In this document: positions 34,716 to 44,178 of the stretch, piece after piece
Layout of the letters: every line of letters starts with the position of its first letter
How positions within the stretch are numbered: position 1 is the first letter of the stretch
Assembly (NCBI GenBank): GCA_030447525.1
Contig: JAUJOR010000006.1
Location: 69,331-133,330, forward strand
DNA from: Chloroflexota bacterium
Lineage (GTDB): Bacteria; Chloroflexota; UBA11872; UBA12225
Direction of reading: 5' to 3'
Length of the DNA stretch: 64,000 nt
The notes under the pieces: generated by a model
Database searches by the model: none
What the model saw: the letters and a program-made list of their open reading frames with translations, nothing else
Told to the model about the DNA's origin: nothing
Program-made: the position numbers and the translations under genes

Positions 34716-36407
34716 ATGCCCCCGGGGCAGTCGCCGCCTATGGCCAGATCCACCACCACCAGGCCGCCAGCCGCTAGAAGCTACAGCGCTGACACCGCTC
34801 AGGGATCGGCGGGCCGGCCGGGCGCGCCCCTCGTCGGTCTCGCCGCCCGAGCCGCGGCGCTGGCCTGCCTGGTGGCGGGCCTGCCGGCGTTCGGCGAGTG
34901 GGCCGGGCGCGCCGTGCTGGCGCCGGGCCCGTGGCTGGCCACCGACGAGCTGTGGTATCGGGCCTTGAACGGCATCGCGCTCGTCCCGCTGTCGGCGGCG
35001 CTGTTCGTCATGCTCAACGATCCAGGGTTGGACTACTTCGCCCTGATCGTGGTGCTGCTGGCCTACTGCGCCTGGCGTAAGCCGGCCTACGTCCCCACGG
35101 CCGCCCTGGCAGTGGGGGTGGCCCTGGCGCTGAACGCCCGGGTGACGGAGGAGATCCACCACGCCGGCGTGCGTCCCCGCCCTTTCGCGCACATCGCCGA
35201 GGCCCGCACCCCGGTAATGAGCTGCCAGGGGGTGGCGCTGGTGGCCATGCGTCGCGCCGACGAGCCGGTCGCCTCCTGCGGCGACGGGACGGCTGGGGCT
35301 GCAGAACCGGCGACGGGCGCAACGCAGGGAGTGGACTGGCGGGACATCTGGACACAGTTTCCCAGCTTCCCCAGTGGCCACATGCGCGAGACGGCGGCCT
35401 TGTGCGTCCTGCTGATGGCGTTCTGGCGGGCGTCTTGGCCTTTCGCGCTGGCAGCACTCGCCGTGTTGGGGTTCAGCCGCGTCCACCTCGGGGCGCACTA
35501 CCCCACCGACGTGCTCGGCGGCGCCGTTGTGGGCCTGGGGAGCGGCCTGGTCACGGTGGTCGGGCTCGACCTGCTGCGACACCTCGCCGTCGTCCTCTAC
35601 CGCGTACCTTCGGTAGCTCGTCTCTGGGATTGGGTCTACCGGTCGCGGGTGGCCGGCCAGCCCCATCTCGATCCCTGGCCGGCGCGCCTAATACGGGTGG
35701 CCGCGCTGGTGGGCGTCGTACACATCACGCTCTGGGGACTGGGCTTTGCCTCCAACAGCCCGCGCGCCAGCCACATCTACAGCGTGCTTCAAGGGGTCGA
35801 CGAGCGGGTTTTTGGCCAGCTCACCGGCCGTTTCGATCCGGCGCTGGCCCGGCCCCTTTACACCGGACTCGGCCCGGCCGGGCTGCTGTACGCCGTCCTG
35901 GCGCTGGCGGCGCTGGCCCTGGCCCTGCGCCGCGGCCGGCGCAGCCTCGTGGCGGCGCTGGCCACACTGGCCCTCGGCGTGGCCCTGGCCTTGGAGCTGC
36001 ACTGGGTGGGCACGCGTCTCTTTTCGCGTCCGCAGCCGTTCGTACAGACCCCAGATGCCCCCGTCGGCCCGGAATGGCGGGCGCTCTGGGCGGCTGCGAG
36101 CACCTTCCCGAACCGGCACGTCCTGCTCGCGGCCACGCTGGCCGGGGTACTAGGCGTCTTTGGGCGGCACTTGGTCGTGGCGGGGCAGGCGCTGGCCCTG
36201 GGCGCAGCTGTCGTGGCTCTGTATTTCGGGGCGGCCTGGGTGGCGGACGCCCTGGCGGGGTACGTCGTCGGCAACGCGGCGGCGATCGTCGCCCGCTACG
36301 CCGTGGCGCAGGTCTGGGCGTCTGAGGCGCCCGCCACGGCCACCGCCGCGCCGGGGCGGGAAGCGACTCAGGCGTCCGGCGGGGCCCGGCGGCCCGGCGC
36401 GGCCTGA
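34716..36407 (+). CDS. Double PAP2-family membrane phosphatase
   Basis: The 563-residue protein contains two PAP2-type membrane modules. The first has all three catalytic motifs: EIHHAGVRPRPFAH (KxxxxxxRP-like), FPSFPSGHMRE (PSGH) and GFSRVHLGAHYPTDVLGG (SRxxxxxHxxxD). The second module (from residue ~300) repeats the layout, but its PSGH equivalent is TFPNRHVLLAA and its last motif is not conserved, so it is probably inactive. Such enzymes dephosphorylate undecaprenyl pyrophosphate or lipid phosphates. ATG 34740 is an alternative start. It precedes a broken flippase gene and is divergent from the metallophosphoesterase. Confidence 0.82.
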   Translation: MPPGQSPPMARSTTTRPPAARSYSADTAQGSAGRPGAPLVGLAARAAALACLVAGLPAFGEWAGRAVLAPGPWLATDELWYRALNGIALVPLSAALFVMLNDPGLDYFALIVVLLAYCAWRKPAYVPTAALAVGVALALNARVTEEIHHAGVRPRPFAHIAEARTPVMSCQGVALVAMRRADEPVASCGDGTAGAAEPATGATQGVDWRDIWTQFPSFPSGHMRETAALCVLLMAFWRASWPFALAALAVLGFSRVHLGAHYPTDVLGGAVVGLGSGLVTVVGLDLLRHLAVVLYRVPSVARLWDWVYRSRVAGQPHLDPWPARLIRVAALVGVVHITLWGLGFASNSPRASHIYSVLQGVDERVFGQLTGRFDPALARPLYTGLGPAGLLYAVLALAALALALRRGRRSLVAALATLALGVALALELHWVGTRLFSRPQPFVQTPDAPVGPEWRALWAAASTFPNRHVLLAATLAGVLGVFGRHLVVAGQALALGAAVVALYFGAAWVADALAGYVVGNAAAIVARYAVAQVWASEAPATATAAPGREATQASGGARRPGAA

Positions 36408-36416
36408 AGCCCGGCC

Positions 36417-37406
36417 GTGGCCACGCCCCGACTCGCCAGCGCCCGGCGGGCCATCCCTTCCTACAAGACCACCGTGCGGCTCGCCGTGAGCCTGCTCATA
36501 TTCTGTGCCGTGGCCTTCATGGGCCGCCGGTTTCTCGATCTCCGGCAATCGTTCGCCTCCCTAACCCACTTCGACTGAGCGTTCGTGCTGCCAATCACGG
36601 CATCGGTGCTGCTGTACTACGTCTTGAAGGGCCTACGCTGGCACTACTACCTGCGGGTCGTGGACGTGGAGGTGACGTTGCGCCGCTCCCTAGCCGCCTA
36701 CCTGGCCGGCCAGTGGTTCACGTTCACGCCGGCCGGCGAGCTGATGCGTGCCTACCTGCTCGGCGCAGGGACGGAGTTCTCACGGGTGGCCGCGACCGTG
36801 GTGGTGCAGGTGGTGACGGACTTCGTGTCGTTGGCCCTGCTGGCGACACTGATGGTCCCCTTCTACCCGGCCCTTGCTTCCGTGGTCCTGCCGGTAACCA
36901 CCCCCCTGCTGCTCACGGCGGCAATGGTGGCCACACCGCCCCTGCGACGGTACGCCGCCACCTGGGGACTCGTTCGATGACTGGCGTCCGGCAGGCGCCA
37001 CCCGGCCCTCAACGAGGCGGTGCGCCTGCTCTGACCGGGGCCTATGGCCGTGGGGCTGTTGCTGGGCCTGCTCGCCGTCCTCGTCGGCGCTACCTCGCTC
37101 TACTTCGCCGGCTTGGCCATCGGCATCCCCGGGCGCAGCGCGTTCCGCGCCAGCGGCGTGTACGCCATGATGCAGCTTCTGGGCGGGCTCTCGCCCCTAC
37201 CCCAGGGGCTAGGCGTGGCGGAAGGCACCGGGACGGCCCTGCTCAGCTACCTGGGCGTTGAGCCGTCCCAGGCCCTGGCCACTATCCTCGTCTTTCGGGC
37301 CGCTACCCTTGGCCTGTCGGCCGCGCTGGGGATGCTGGCCTTCCTGCAGCTGCGCCTGACCGAGGCCGATCAGGTGCAGCTGCCGGGCTTAGAGAGGAAG
37401 CGCTAG
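36417..37406 (+). pseudogene. Flippase-like/LPG-synthase transmembrane (UPF0104) protein, disrupted
   Basis: Starting at GTG 36417, the frame is an integral membrane protein of the lysylphosphatidylglycerol-synthase TM/flippase-like family: TVRLAVSLLIFCAVAFMGRR, VLLYYVLKGLRWHYYLRV and GQWFTFTPAGELMRAYLLGA. It is broken by TGA at 36576-36578 (HFD-stop-AFVL), where Trp (TGG) would be expected. A TGA at 36978 follows a small shift, and the C-terminal part continues in another frame from about 37044 (VYAMMQLLGGLSPLPQGLGV, FRAATLGLSAALGM). At least two lesions make it a pseudogene. Confidence 0.78.
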
Positions 37407-37685
37407 CGACCACCGCCATCGTGCCCGTAGCGCTGGATCACATCCGGCCCCGGCAGGTGCGCCGGCGCCGCATCTCTAGCCATCGGCTCTCCATAACGTA
37501 CTCTCTCCCTCGACCACCGCGGCGGGAGCAGCTGAGGGACGCGCTCGTCCCTCCCCCAGGGTGTTTCGCGCATGCAAGCCTATCCAGGGAGTTGCGCCCA
37601 CGGCTACGGGAGGTACCATGCCCCTGCGGGGCGCCGCTGCAGAGTGCCGGTGCCGTACCGGCGTGGGATGAGAGGGAGCGGAATG

Positions 37686-39089
37686 ATGGCCACCAGGACG
37701 CGGGCGAGGGCATCGAAGACGAACGGGCAGGCGGCGCCGCAGGGGGCGCCGGCGCCAATCCAGGACGGGGAGGCGCGCATCCGAGAGGTCAGCTTCACCA
37801 TCCTGCGTGACCCCTTCACCGCCCGGCACGAGGACCACATGCCCCGCCTGAGCGGCGACTGGACGCTGGTGGAGATCTGCCGTGTAACGCTGGAGAGCGG
37901 GGTCGTCGGCGTGGGAGAGACGATCCTGCAGTACACCTGGGGGCGCGTCCCGGCCGGGGCCGCCGACCGCGTGCAGGGCCAGAACGTCTTCCAGTGCCTC
38001 TGGGACGACGGCCTGGGGTGCGGCCTGCAGATGGCCCTGTGGGACGCCGCCGGCAAGCAGGCCGGCGTGCCCTGTCACGCCCTCTTTGGACGCCCAGTGC
38101 GCCAGGCCGCCCCCATCTCCTGGTGGTGCCTGGACTTCTCGCCCGAGGAGTGGGTGGCGGAGGCCCAGCTGGCGGTGCAGCTCGGTTACACCTCCCTCAA
38201 GCTCAAGGGTCGGCCCTGGCGTGACGTCTTTGCCCAGGTGGAGGCCGTGGCCACCGCCGTGCCACCTTCGGTGATGATCGACCTGGACTTCAACGGCGCC
38301 CTGGCCAACGCAGCCACGGCCGTGCTCTTCCTGCGCCAGCTGGAGCGCTACCCGAACGTGGCCATCGTGGAGTCGCCCATCCCACAGGGAGACGTGGCCG
38401 GGAACAGGCAGATCCGGGCGCAGACCACGCTGCCCATCGCCATGCACTTCGGCTCGCCGCCGATCATGACCGCCCTCCAGGAGGATGTCTGCGACGGCTT
38501 TGTCATCGGCGGCGGGGCGGCTGCCCTGGCGCGCCAGACCACCCTCTCGGCAGGGGCCAACAAGCCCTTCTGGCTCCAGCTCGTCGGCACTGGACTGACC
38601 ACGGCCTGGACGCTCCAGGTCGGGGCGGTGGCGACTCACGCCCAGTGGCCGGCGGTGACCTGCATGCACATCTGGCAGGACGACCTGATCACGGAGCCGA
38701 TCGAGATCGCCGGGGGCTACGCCACCGTCCCCGCCGGCCCGGGGCTGGGCGTCACCCTGGACGAAGCAGCCGTCGAGCGCCTGCGCCTGCCGGACCAGCA
38801 GACCCTCCCTACCCGGCCCCGCCGTCTCTACACCGTTTCCTGGCCGGCGGCCCAGCCAAAGGCAGGCCCCGCCGGGCCCTCCGGCAAGGCCTCTCAGGTG
38901 GCCTCCGGCAGCGTCGCCGTCGCCGGGTTCGAGCACGACCTTTTCCGCGAGTACGATCACGGCAACCTGCCCCGCTTCGCCACCGGCGCCGTCCTGGCCC
39001 AGCGAGACGACGACGGGAGCGCGGAGTTTGCGCAGGCGTTCGCCGGGGCACGGGGCGAAGGGCGCGGGGGTTGGGGGGCGCAAGGCTGA
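37686..39089 (+). CDS. Enolase-superfamily (mandelate racemase/muconate lactonising-like) enzyme
   Basis: ATG 37686 has GGGAG upstream; the product has 467 residues. The N-terminal capping domain contains LVEICRVTLESGVVGVGETI. The barrel has YTSLKLKGRPWRDVFAQVEA (Lys at strand 2), VMIDLDFNGALANA (first metal Asp), NVAIVESPIPQGD (Glu) and MHFGSPPI where the third ligand usually lies, so that site is atypical. A C-terminal extension follows from ~residue 390, rich in Pro/Gly. Members abstract an alpha proton from carboxylates, for example sugar-acid dehydration. The substrate is unknown. It opens the probable catabolic neighbourhood. Confidence 0.78.
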   Translation: MATRTRARASKTNGQAAPQGAPAPIQDGEARIREVSFTILRDPFTARHEDHMPRLSGDWTLVEICRVTLESGVVGVGETILQYTWGRVPAGAADRVQGQNVFQCLWDDGLGCGLQMALWDAAGKQAGVPCHALFGRPVRQAAPISWWCLDFSPEEWVAEAQLAVQLGYTSLKLKGRPWRDVFAQVEAVATAVPPSVMIDLDFNGALANAATAVLFLRQLERYPNVAIVESPIPQGDVAGNRQIRAQTTLPIAMHFGSPPIMTALQEDVCDGFVIGGGAAALARQTTLSAGANKPFWLQLVGTGLTTAWTLQVGAVATHAQWPAVTCMHIWQDDLITEPIEIAGGYATVPAGPGLGVTLDEAAVERLRLPDQQTLPTRPRRLYTVSWPAAQPKAGPAGPSGKASQVASGSVAVAGFEHDLFREYDHGNLPRFATGAVLAQRDDDGSAEFAQAFAGARGEGRGGWGAQG

Positions 39090-39256
39090 CTGGTCGTAGA
39101 GCCGAGCCGCCTCGGCTTCGGATTGGGGACCAGTACGGCCACCGTCTCTCCCCCATCGGTGAGGCGCACCGGCCGCTTGGAGGACCGAACTTCCCAGGCC
39201 AGCCGGGCGATCTGCGGGGAGTCTTTGCGGTCGAAACTGGCGAGTTCTCCAGTCAT
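38957..39256 (-). CDS. Phd/YefM-like antitoxin, partial or decayed
   Basis: ATG 39256 is preceded by AGAGG. The first ~48 residues have the antitoxin pattern: SPQIARLAWEVRSSKRPVRL, TDGGETVAVLVPNPK. The rest of the 99-residue frame is Pro/Ser-rich and overlaps the 3' end of the convergent enolase-family gene by 133 bases, so it is probably an artificial tail. No toxin gene is adjacent. It could be a solitary DNA-binding regulator or a relic. Confidence 0.45.
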   Translation of the reverse strand: MTGELASFDRKDSPQIARLAWEVRSSKRPVRLTDGGETVAVLVPNPKPRRLGSTTSQPCAPQPPRPSPRAPANACANSALPSSSRWARTAPVAKRGRLP

Positions 39257-39347
39257 AGGGCCGCCTCTCCCTCTTCCTTCCTGCGGCCACGTAGTATCTC
39301 ACCGCCCAGTGCTCTCTCCAGCGATTGGCCCATCCGGGCAGGCCGTT

Positions 39348-40508
39348 CTAGATTTGACAGGGCAGCGGGCCGGTCAGGCGCCCCGGATCGAAGGGCGCCA
39401 GCGACGCGTCGGGCGTCTGGCCGAGAATCAGCTGGGCCAGAGTGTGGCCGACGGCGGCGCTCACCGTGACGCCGATGGCCCCGTGCCCGGCGACGACGTA
39501 GGTGTTTTCCAGTCCGGGGAGCCGGCCCACCGCCGGGAGGTCGTCCTGCAGCAGAACGGGGCGGAAGCCCATCCAGACGTGCTTCAGCGTCGCCGTCTCC
39601 AGGCCCGGGGCGAGGCGCAAGGCCAGGTCGGCGAGAAACTTCATACCATACGTCGTCACGCGGGCGTCGAAGCCGACGTGCTCGTGCGTTGCCCCGACGC
39701 AGGCCGTCCCGTTCGCCTTGGGGATAACGTACCCACCGGGCCCGTGCAGGACGTGGCGGACGCGAGGCTGCCCCGGCGCCGGCGCCAGGGCCATGATCTG
39801 CCCCCGCTGTGGCCCTACCGGCAGGGACCGTCCCAGCCAGCGCGACACCACGCCCGTCCACGCCCCGCTGGCCAGGACGACTTGTCCGGCGCTGATCTGT
39901 CCTTCCGAGGTCTGTACCGCCACCACCCGATCACCGTGGACGTCGAATCCCGTGACCGTCACCCCCTGCAGCACGGTGGCCCCCAGGGCCGCCGCCCCGG
40001 CGGCGAGGGCGCGGACGTATTTCGGGGCGTAGAGGCCGTTGCTGGATGGGACGTACAGCCCGCCGAGCAGCCCCACGCGGGTCGCCGGCTCGGCATCATG
40101 CAGGGCGATGGCGTCGAGCCACTCGCTGGCCTCCCCCAGCTCGGCGTACAGCCCGGCGACGTATTGACGTAATACAGCGACCTGGCGTTCGGAGAACGCC
40201 AGGCGCACCGTCCCCAGGCGCTGGAGCTCGACGTCGATGCCGGTCAGCTCCAGGAGACGAGGGGCCAGGTCGGCCAGCAACCGGCGGGCGAGCTGGGCCT
40301 GCTGTGCGAGCGGCGCCGGGCTCCCGGCCAGCGCCTCCACGATAGCGGCCGAGGCCCCCGACGCCGAGGGCGGACCCCCGATGCGGTGCTGCTCCACGAG
40401 GAGGACACGGGCCCCCTTTCCAGCGAGATAGAACGCCGTCGCGCCCCCCATGACCCCGCCGCCCACGACGACGACGTCTGCCGTCCCGTCCGTAGCCCCT
40501 CCGGCCAT
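39348..40508 (-). CDS. FAD-dependent amino acid/amine oxidoreductase (DAO family)
   Basis: ATG 40508, with AAGGGAG upstream, gives 386 residues. The dinucleotide-binding start is VVVVGGGVMGGATAFYLAGK. SASGASAAIVEAL is at the isoalloxazine contact, and GQVVLASGAWTGVVSRWLG follows. The C-terminal part GFRPVLLQDDLPAVGRLPGL and VVAGHGAIGVTVSAAVG completes the FAD site. Relatives oxidise glycine, sarcosine, D-amino acids or hydroxy acids. It is divergent from the threonine-synthase-like gene, so the two may be controlled together. Confidence 0.85.
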   Translation of the reverse strand: MAGGATDGTADVVVVGGGVMGGATAFYLAGKGARVLLVEQHRIGGPPSASGASAAIVEALAGSPAPLAQQAQLARRLLADLAPRLLELTGIDVELQRLGTVRLAFSERQVAVLRQYVAGLYAELGEASEWLDAIALHDAEPATRVGLLGGLYVPSSNGLYAPKYVRALAAGAAALGATVLQGVTVTGFDVHGDRVVAVQTSEGQISAGQVVLASGAWTGVVSRWLGRSLPVGPQRGQIMALAPAPGQPRVRHVLHGPGGYVIPKANGTACVGATHEHVGFDARVTTYGMKFLADLALRLAPGLETATLKHVWMGFRPVLLQDDLPAVGRLPGLENTYVVAGHGAIGVTVSAAVGHTLAQLILGQTPDASLAPFDPGRLTGPLPCQI

Positions 40509-40952
40509 GCCCGTGTGCTCCCTTCTTTCGATCTCACCATGCAGCCTCGCAGGCGCCCCGTCCAGCAGATGACTGGAGCAACGTGGTGCCAGATGGGGGC
40601 CTGTTCCCGCCGCCAGATGGGACGGCGTAGGTCCTATACCTAACTTCTACGCTGGCCATCTATCCAGCCAAGACACAACGCTTCATCCACCGCTTCTGTC
40701 CAGATAATGCTTGAATCAGACGTCGGCGCCGCGCCCCTGGCGTGAGAGCCGCGCTCGACCGTCAGCCGAGAGGCGAGTCGGGCTAAGGTTGCGCCGGCCT
40801 GTTTATACGGCGCCGTGTTCCATGGGTCGCGGCTCCACGCTGCAGGAACGCGCCGCCGCAGACATAGAGGCCGCGGTGCGGCGCTCGTCCAGAGGCGCTA
40901 CCGGCAGGATGGTGCTACCGACGGCGCTACGGACAGGAGGAGGAGGAAGGGG
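40509..40952. other. Divergent intergenic control region
   Basis: About 440 bases between divergent genes. AT-richer patches near 40630-40720 contain -10-like hexamers (CTATAC, GATAAT) that could serve the two directions. No gene or conserved riboswitch was recognised. Confidence 0.4.
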
Positions 40953-42002
40953 ATGACCGGTCTGTGGCGCCACGTGGGACGCTTCCCAATCCAGGACCCG
41001 GCGCGGGCGGTCAGCCTGGGCGAAGGGGATTCGCCGCTGGTGCACTTGCCCCGCTGGGGGGCCGCCCACGGCCTGGAGCGCGTCTACGCCAAGCTGGAGT
41101 ACACCAACCCCACCGGCTCGTTCAAGGACCGGGGCATGGCGGTGCTGGTGACCGCGGCCGTGGAAGGGGGGGCGCGGCACCTGGTAGAGGACTCGTCCGG
41201 CAACGCCGGCGCCTCGGCCGCCGCCTACGCGGCGCGCGCCGGCCTGGCCTGCACGGTGTACGCCCCGGCCGATGCCCCGGCGGCGAAGCTGCGTCAGATC
41301 CGGGCCTACGGGGCGGAGCTGGTTGAAGTCCCGGGGTCACGTAGCGCCGTCACGGCCGCCGCGCGCCGGGCGGGAAGCGCGCCCGGGGTGTACCACGTCT
41401 CGCACAACGACAACCCCCTGTTCTTGCCTGGCAACAAGACCTTCGCCTACGAGCTGGTCGAGTCTTGGAGCGATGGGGAGTTGCAGGCCCATGGTCACAC
41501 GCAGACCGGAGGCATGGCCGAGACGTGGCACGTGGTCTTTCCAACGGGGGGTGGCGCGCTGCTGCTCGGCGCCTGGCAGGGCTTTCTGGAGGAGCGATCC
41601 GCCGGGCGGCCTGGCGCTGCCCAACGGCCGCGCCTCCATGCGGCCCAGACCGTGGCCTGTGCCCCCCTTGTGGCGGCCTGGGAGGGGCAGCTCGACGAGC
41701 CTGTGCCGGTGACGCGCCACCCGTCGGTGTGCGGGGGAATCGTGATCGAGCGCCCGCCGCGGGGGCGGGCGCTGCTGCAGGCCATCCGCGAGAGCGGCGG
41801 CTCGGCCGTCGCTTCGGAGGAGGGGGCCATCCTGGCCGAGCGGGACCGACTGGCCCGGCTGGAGGGGATCTACGCCGAGCCCACGTCGGCCGCTGCCCTC
41901 GCCGCCCTCGGCCAGCTCTCCACCCGCGGGGTGATCCAGGCGCACGAGATCGTGGTGGTGGCGGTGACCGGCTCCGGCATCAAAGACCCGGGGCCACTGT
42001 AG
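40953..42002 (+). CDS. Threonine synthase-like PLP enzyme
   Basis: ATG 40953 follows an exceptionally strong AGGAGGAGGAAGGGG. The 349-residue product has the fold-type II pattern: SLGEGDSPLVHLPRWG, YTNPTGSFKDRGMAVLVTAA with Schiff-base Lys58, VEDSSGNAGASAAAYAARAG, and the phosphate-binding FPTGGGALLLGAWQGF. The C-terminal region has EPTSAAALAALGQL and VTGSGIKDPG. Threonine synthase converts O-phosphohomoserine to threonine. The gene after it is a homoserine-dehydrogenase-like oxidoreductase, but both are atypical and lie in a catabolic area, so a related elimination or replacement reaction is possible. Confidence 0.82.
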   Translation: MTGLWRHVGRFPIQDPARAVSLGEGDSPLVHLPRWGAAHGLERVYAKLEYTNPTGSFKDRGMAVLVTAAVEGGARHLVEDSSGNAGASAAAYAARAGLACTVYAPADAPAAKLRQIRAYGAELVEVPGSRSAVTAAARRAGSAPGVYHVSHNDNPLFLPGNKTFAYELVESWSDGELQAHGHTQTGGMAETWHVVFPTGGGALLLGAWQGFLEERSAGRPGAAQRPRLHAAQTVACAPLVAAWEGQLDEPVPVTRHPSVCGGIVIERPPRGRALLQAIRESGGSAVASEEGAILAERDRLARLEGIYAEPTSAAALAALGQLSTRGVIQAHEIVVVAVTGSGIKDPGPL

Positions 42003-42090
42003 GCCCGGCCGCAGATATCATCCGCTCTGTACGAGCGTGTACGTTCGTGCGGTGAGTGCGCCCCTGGAGCCGATTGGATGGAGGTATGTT

Positions 42091-43437
42091 ATGAACCTTT
42101 CTCGCTTCCTCCACGCTCGCGCCGAGGAAGGCCGGCCGGTGCGGGTCGGCTTGATCGGCGCGGGTAAGTTCGGCTCCATGTTCCTGGCCCAGGTGCGCCG
42201 CACGCCCGGGATGCACCTGGTGGCGGTGGCGGACATCTCCCGGGAACGGGCGCGGGCGGCGCTGGCCCGCACCGGCTGGGAGCCGGAACGGGTGAGCGCC
42301 GGCTCGCCGCAGGAAGCGTTTGCCCGTGGCACGACGTGCGTTGTGGAGGACGCCCTGGCCCTGATTGACACGGACGGGCTGGATGTGGTGGTGGAGGCAA
42401 CGGGCATCCCGGACGCGGGAGTCCGACACGCCCTGGCCTGCTTCCGCTCCGGGAAGCACGCCGTGCTGGTAAACGTGGAGGCAGACGCCCTGGCTGGTCC
42501 GTTGCTGGCGCGGCGGGCGCGCCAGGCGGGGTTGGTCTACTCGTTGGCTTACGGCGACCAGCCGGCCCTGATCTGCGAGCTGGTGGACTGGGCGCGCACC
42601 TGCGGCTTCGAAGTGGTCTGCGCCGGCAAGGGCACCAAGTACCTGCCCAGCTACCACCAGTCCACCCCCGAGACGGTGTGGGAGCACTTTGGCTTCACGA
42701 CAGAGGAAGTGGCCCGCGGGGCCCTCAATGCCAAGATGTTCAACTCCTTCGTGGACGGCACCAAGTCGGCCATCGAGATGGCGGCCGTAGCCAACGCCAC
42801 CGGGCTCCTCCCGCCGAAGGCCGGCCTGACCTTCCCCCCGGCCGGCAGCGAGTCCCTGGCCGAGGTGCTCCGACCACGATCGGCGGGTGGCGTGCTGGAG
42901 CGTGGCGGCAGCGTCGAGGTGGTCTCCAGCCTGGAGCGGGACGGGACGCAGGTAGCGCGTGACCTGCGCTGGGGGGTGTACGTCGTCTTCCGCGCCGGCG
43001 GCGAGTACGTCGCGGACTGCTTCCGGCAATACGGGATGGTCACGGACTCCACCGGCGCCTACACGGCGCTCTATCGGCCGTACCACCTGATCGGGTTGGA
43101 GGTGGGGGTCAGCGTGGCCTCGGCCGCCCTGCGGCACGAGCCTACCGGGGCGCCGACGGGCTTCGTGGCGGACGTGGTGGCGACGGCGAAGCGGGACCTG
43201 GCCCCGGGCCAGGTGCTGGACGGCGAGGGGGGCTATCAGGTGTACGGCAAGCTGATCCCGGCGGCGGACTCGCTCGGTGCCCGCGCGCTACCGATCGGCC
43301 TGGCGCACGGAGTCCGCTTGACCCGGCCGGTGGCCGCCGGCCAGGTGCTCGCCTGGACGGACGTGGAGCCGGGGGAAGGGGGTGACGCCGCCCGCGTCCG
43401 CCGGGAGATGGAAGCCCTATTCCAGCCGTTCGCCTGA
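42091..43437 (+). CDS. NAD(P)-dependent oxidoreductase with SAF domain (homoserine dehydrogenase-like)
   Basis: ATG 42091 is preceded by TGGAGG. The 448-residue enzyme starts its Rossmann fold with VRVGLIGAGKFGSMFLAQVR. VVVEATGIPDAGVRHALACF and GKHAVLVNVEADALAGPLLA follow. The middle FEVVCAGKGTKYLPSYHQST and NAKMFNSFVDGTKSAIEMAA are typical of the homoserine-dehydrogenase-like group, and an SAF (sugar-binding) domain ends the protein (ATAKRDLAPGQVLDGEGGYQ). Such proteins are found in sugar-acid pathways. It lies 90 bases behind the threonine-synthase-like gene on the same strand. Confidence 0.85.
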   Translation: MNLSRFLHARAEEGRPVRVGLIGAGKFGSMFLAQVRRTPGMHLVAVADISRERARAALARTGWEPERVSAGSPQEAFARGTTCVVEDALALIDTDGLDVVVEATGIPDAGVRHALACFRSGKHAVLVNVEADALAGPLLARRARQAGLVYSLAYGDQPALICELVDWARTCGFEVVCAGKGTKYLPSYHQSTPETVWEHFGFTTEEVARGALNAKMFNSFVDGTKSAIEMAAVANATGLLPPKAGLTFPPAGSESLAEVLRPRSAGGVLERGGSVEVVSSLERDGTQVARDLRWGVYVVFRAGGEYVADCFRQYGMVTDSTGAYTALYRPYHLIGLEVGVSVASAALRHEPTGAPTGFVADVVATAKRDLAPGQVLDGEGGYQVYGKLIPAADSLGARALPIGLAHGVRLTRPVAAGQVLAWTDVEPGEGGDAARVRREMEALFQPFA

Positions 43438-43537
43438 GCAGCCCCGTGCCGTTTTGATCGGATACCTCGGGACACCCCGATGAATACCCTGGCCGGCGAG
43501 CCGGACGTGCTCCCCAAGACCGGATAAGATTCCCGAT

Positions 43538-43936
43538 ATGATCCAGCAGCCACAAGGGGCCGAGCTCGACGCGCGCACGATCTATGGAGCGGCCGGGGGG
43601 GAGGCGACGTTCCACCGCATCGTGGAGCGCTTCTATGCCGGAGTCGCCGGCGACCCGGTGCTACGCCCGCTGTACCCGGAAGACCTGACGGACAGCAAGC
43701 GCCACCTGGCCTTGTTCCTGATCCAGTACTTCGGCGGCCCATCGACGTACTCGGCGGAGCGCGGGCACCCCCGGCTGCGCATGCGGCACCTCCCCTTCCC
43801 TGTGGGCCAGGGGGAGCGGGACGCCTGGATGCGCCACATGCGCGCCGCCGTGGAGGAGGAGGCCTTGCCGGCCCCGGTGGCTGAGATGCTCCTGGACTAC
43901 TTCGAGCGGGCGGCCACGTTCTTGATGAATCGCTAG
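43538..43936 (+). CDS. Truncated hemoglobin, group II
   Basis: The 132-residue 2/2 globin has Tyr33 (B10) in RFYAGVAGD, LIQYFGGPSTYSAERGHPRL, proximal His84 in RMRHLPFPVG and Trp97 (G8) in ERDAWMRHM. These are the marks of group II (HbO). It binds O2 or NO at heme and may detoxify NO or peroxide. It follows the SAF oxidoreductase by 100 bases but is probably independent. Start ATG 43538; no strong ribosome site is visible. Confidence 0.9.
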   Translation: MIQQPQGAELDARTIYGAAGGEATFHRIVERFYAGVAGDPVLRPLYPEDLTDSKRHLALFLIQYFGGPSTYSAERGHPRLRMRHLPFPVGQGERDAWMRHMRAAVEEEALPAPVAEMLLDYFERAATFLMNR

Positions 43937-44178
43937 TCCACCTGGGCTGACGTCGCTCGGTAGGTCTCCCGCGTTGGGCAGCTGCCGAAGGATGGCCGCG
44001 GAACTGGACGAGCCGTTGCCCTCGCCGGGGGCGTCATCCGCCCCTAGACCATAGCCTTGGACTACGCCCAATGGCTCTCAGAGGCGCGGACGAGGCGCGG
44101 CGCCGGGGCAGTGCCGTGGGGCGTTCAGAAATGCACCGAGCCGGTTGCAGAAGCCGAAACGACGAAGGGGAATGAGCC

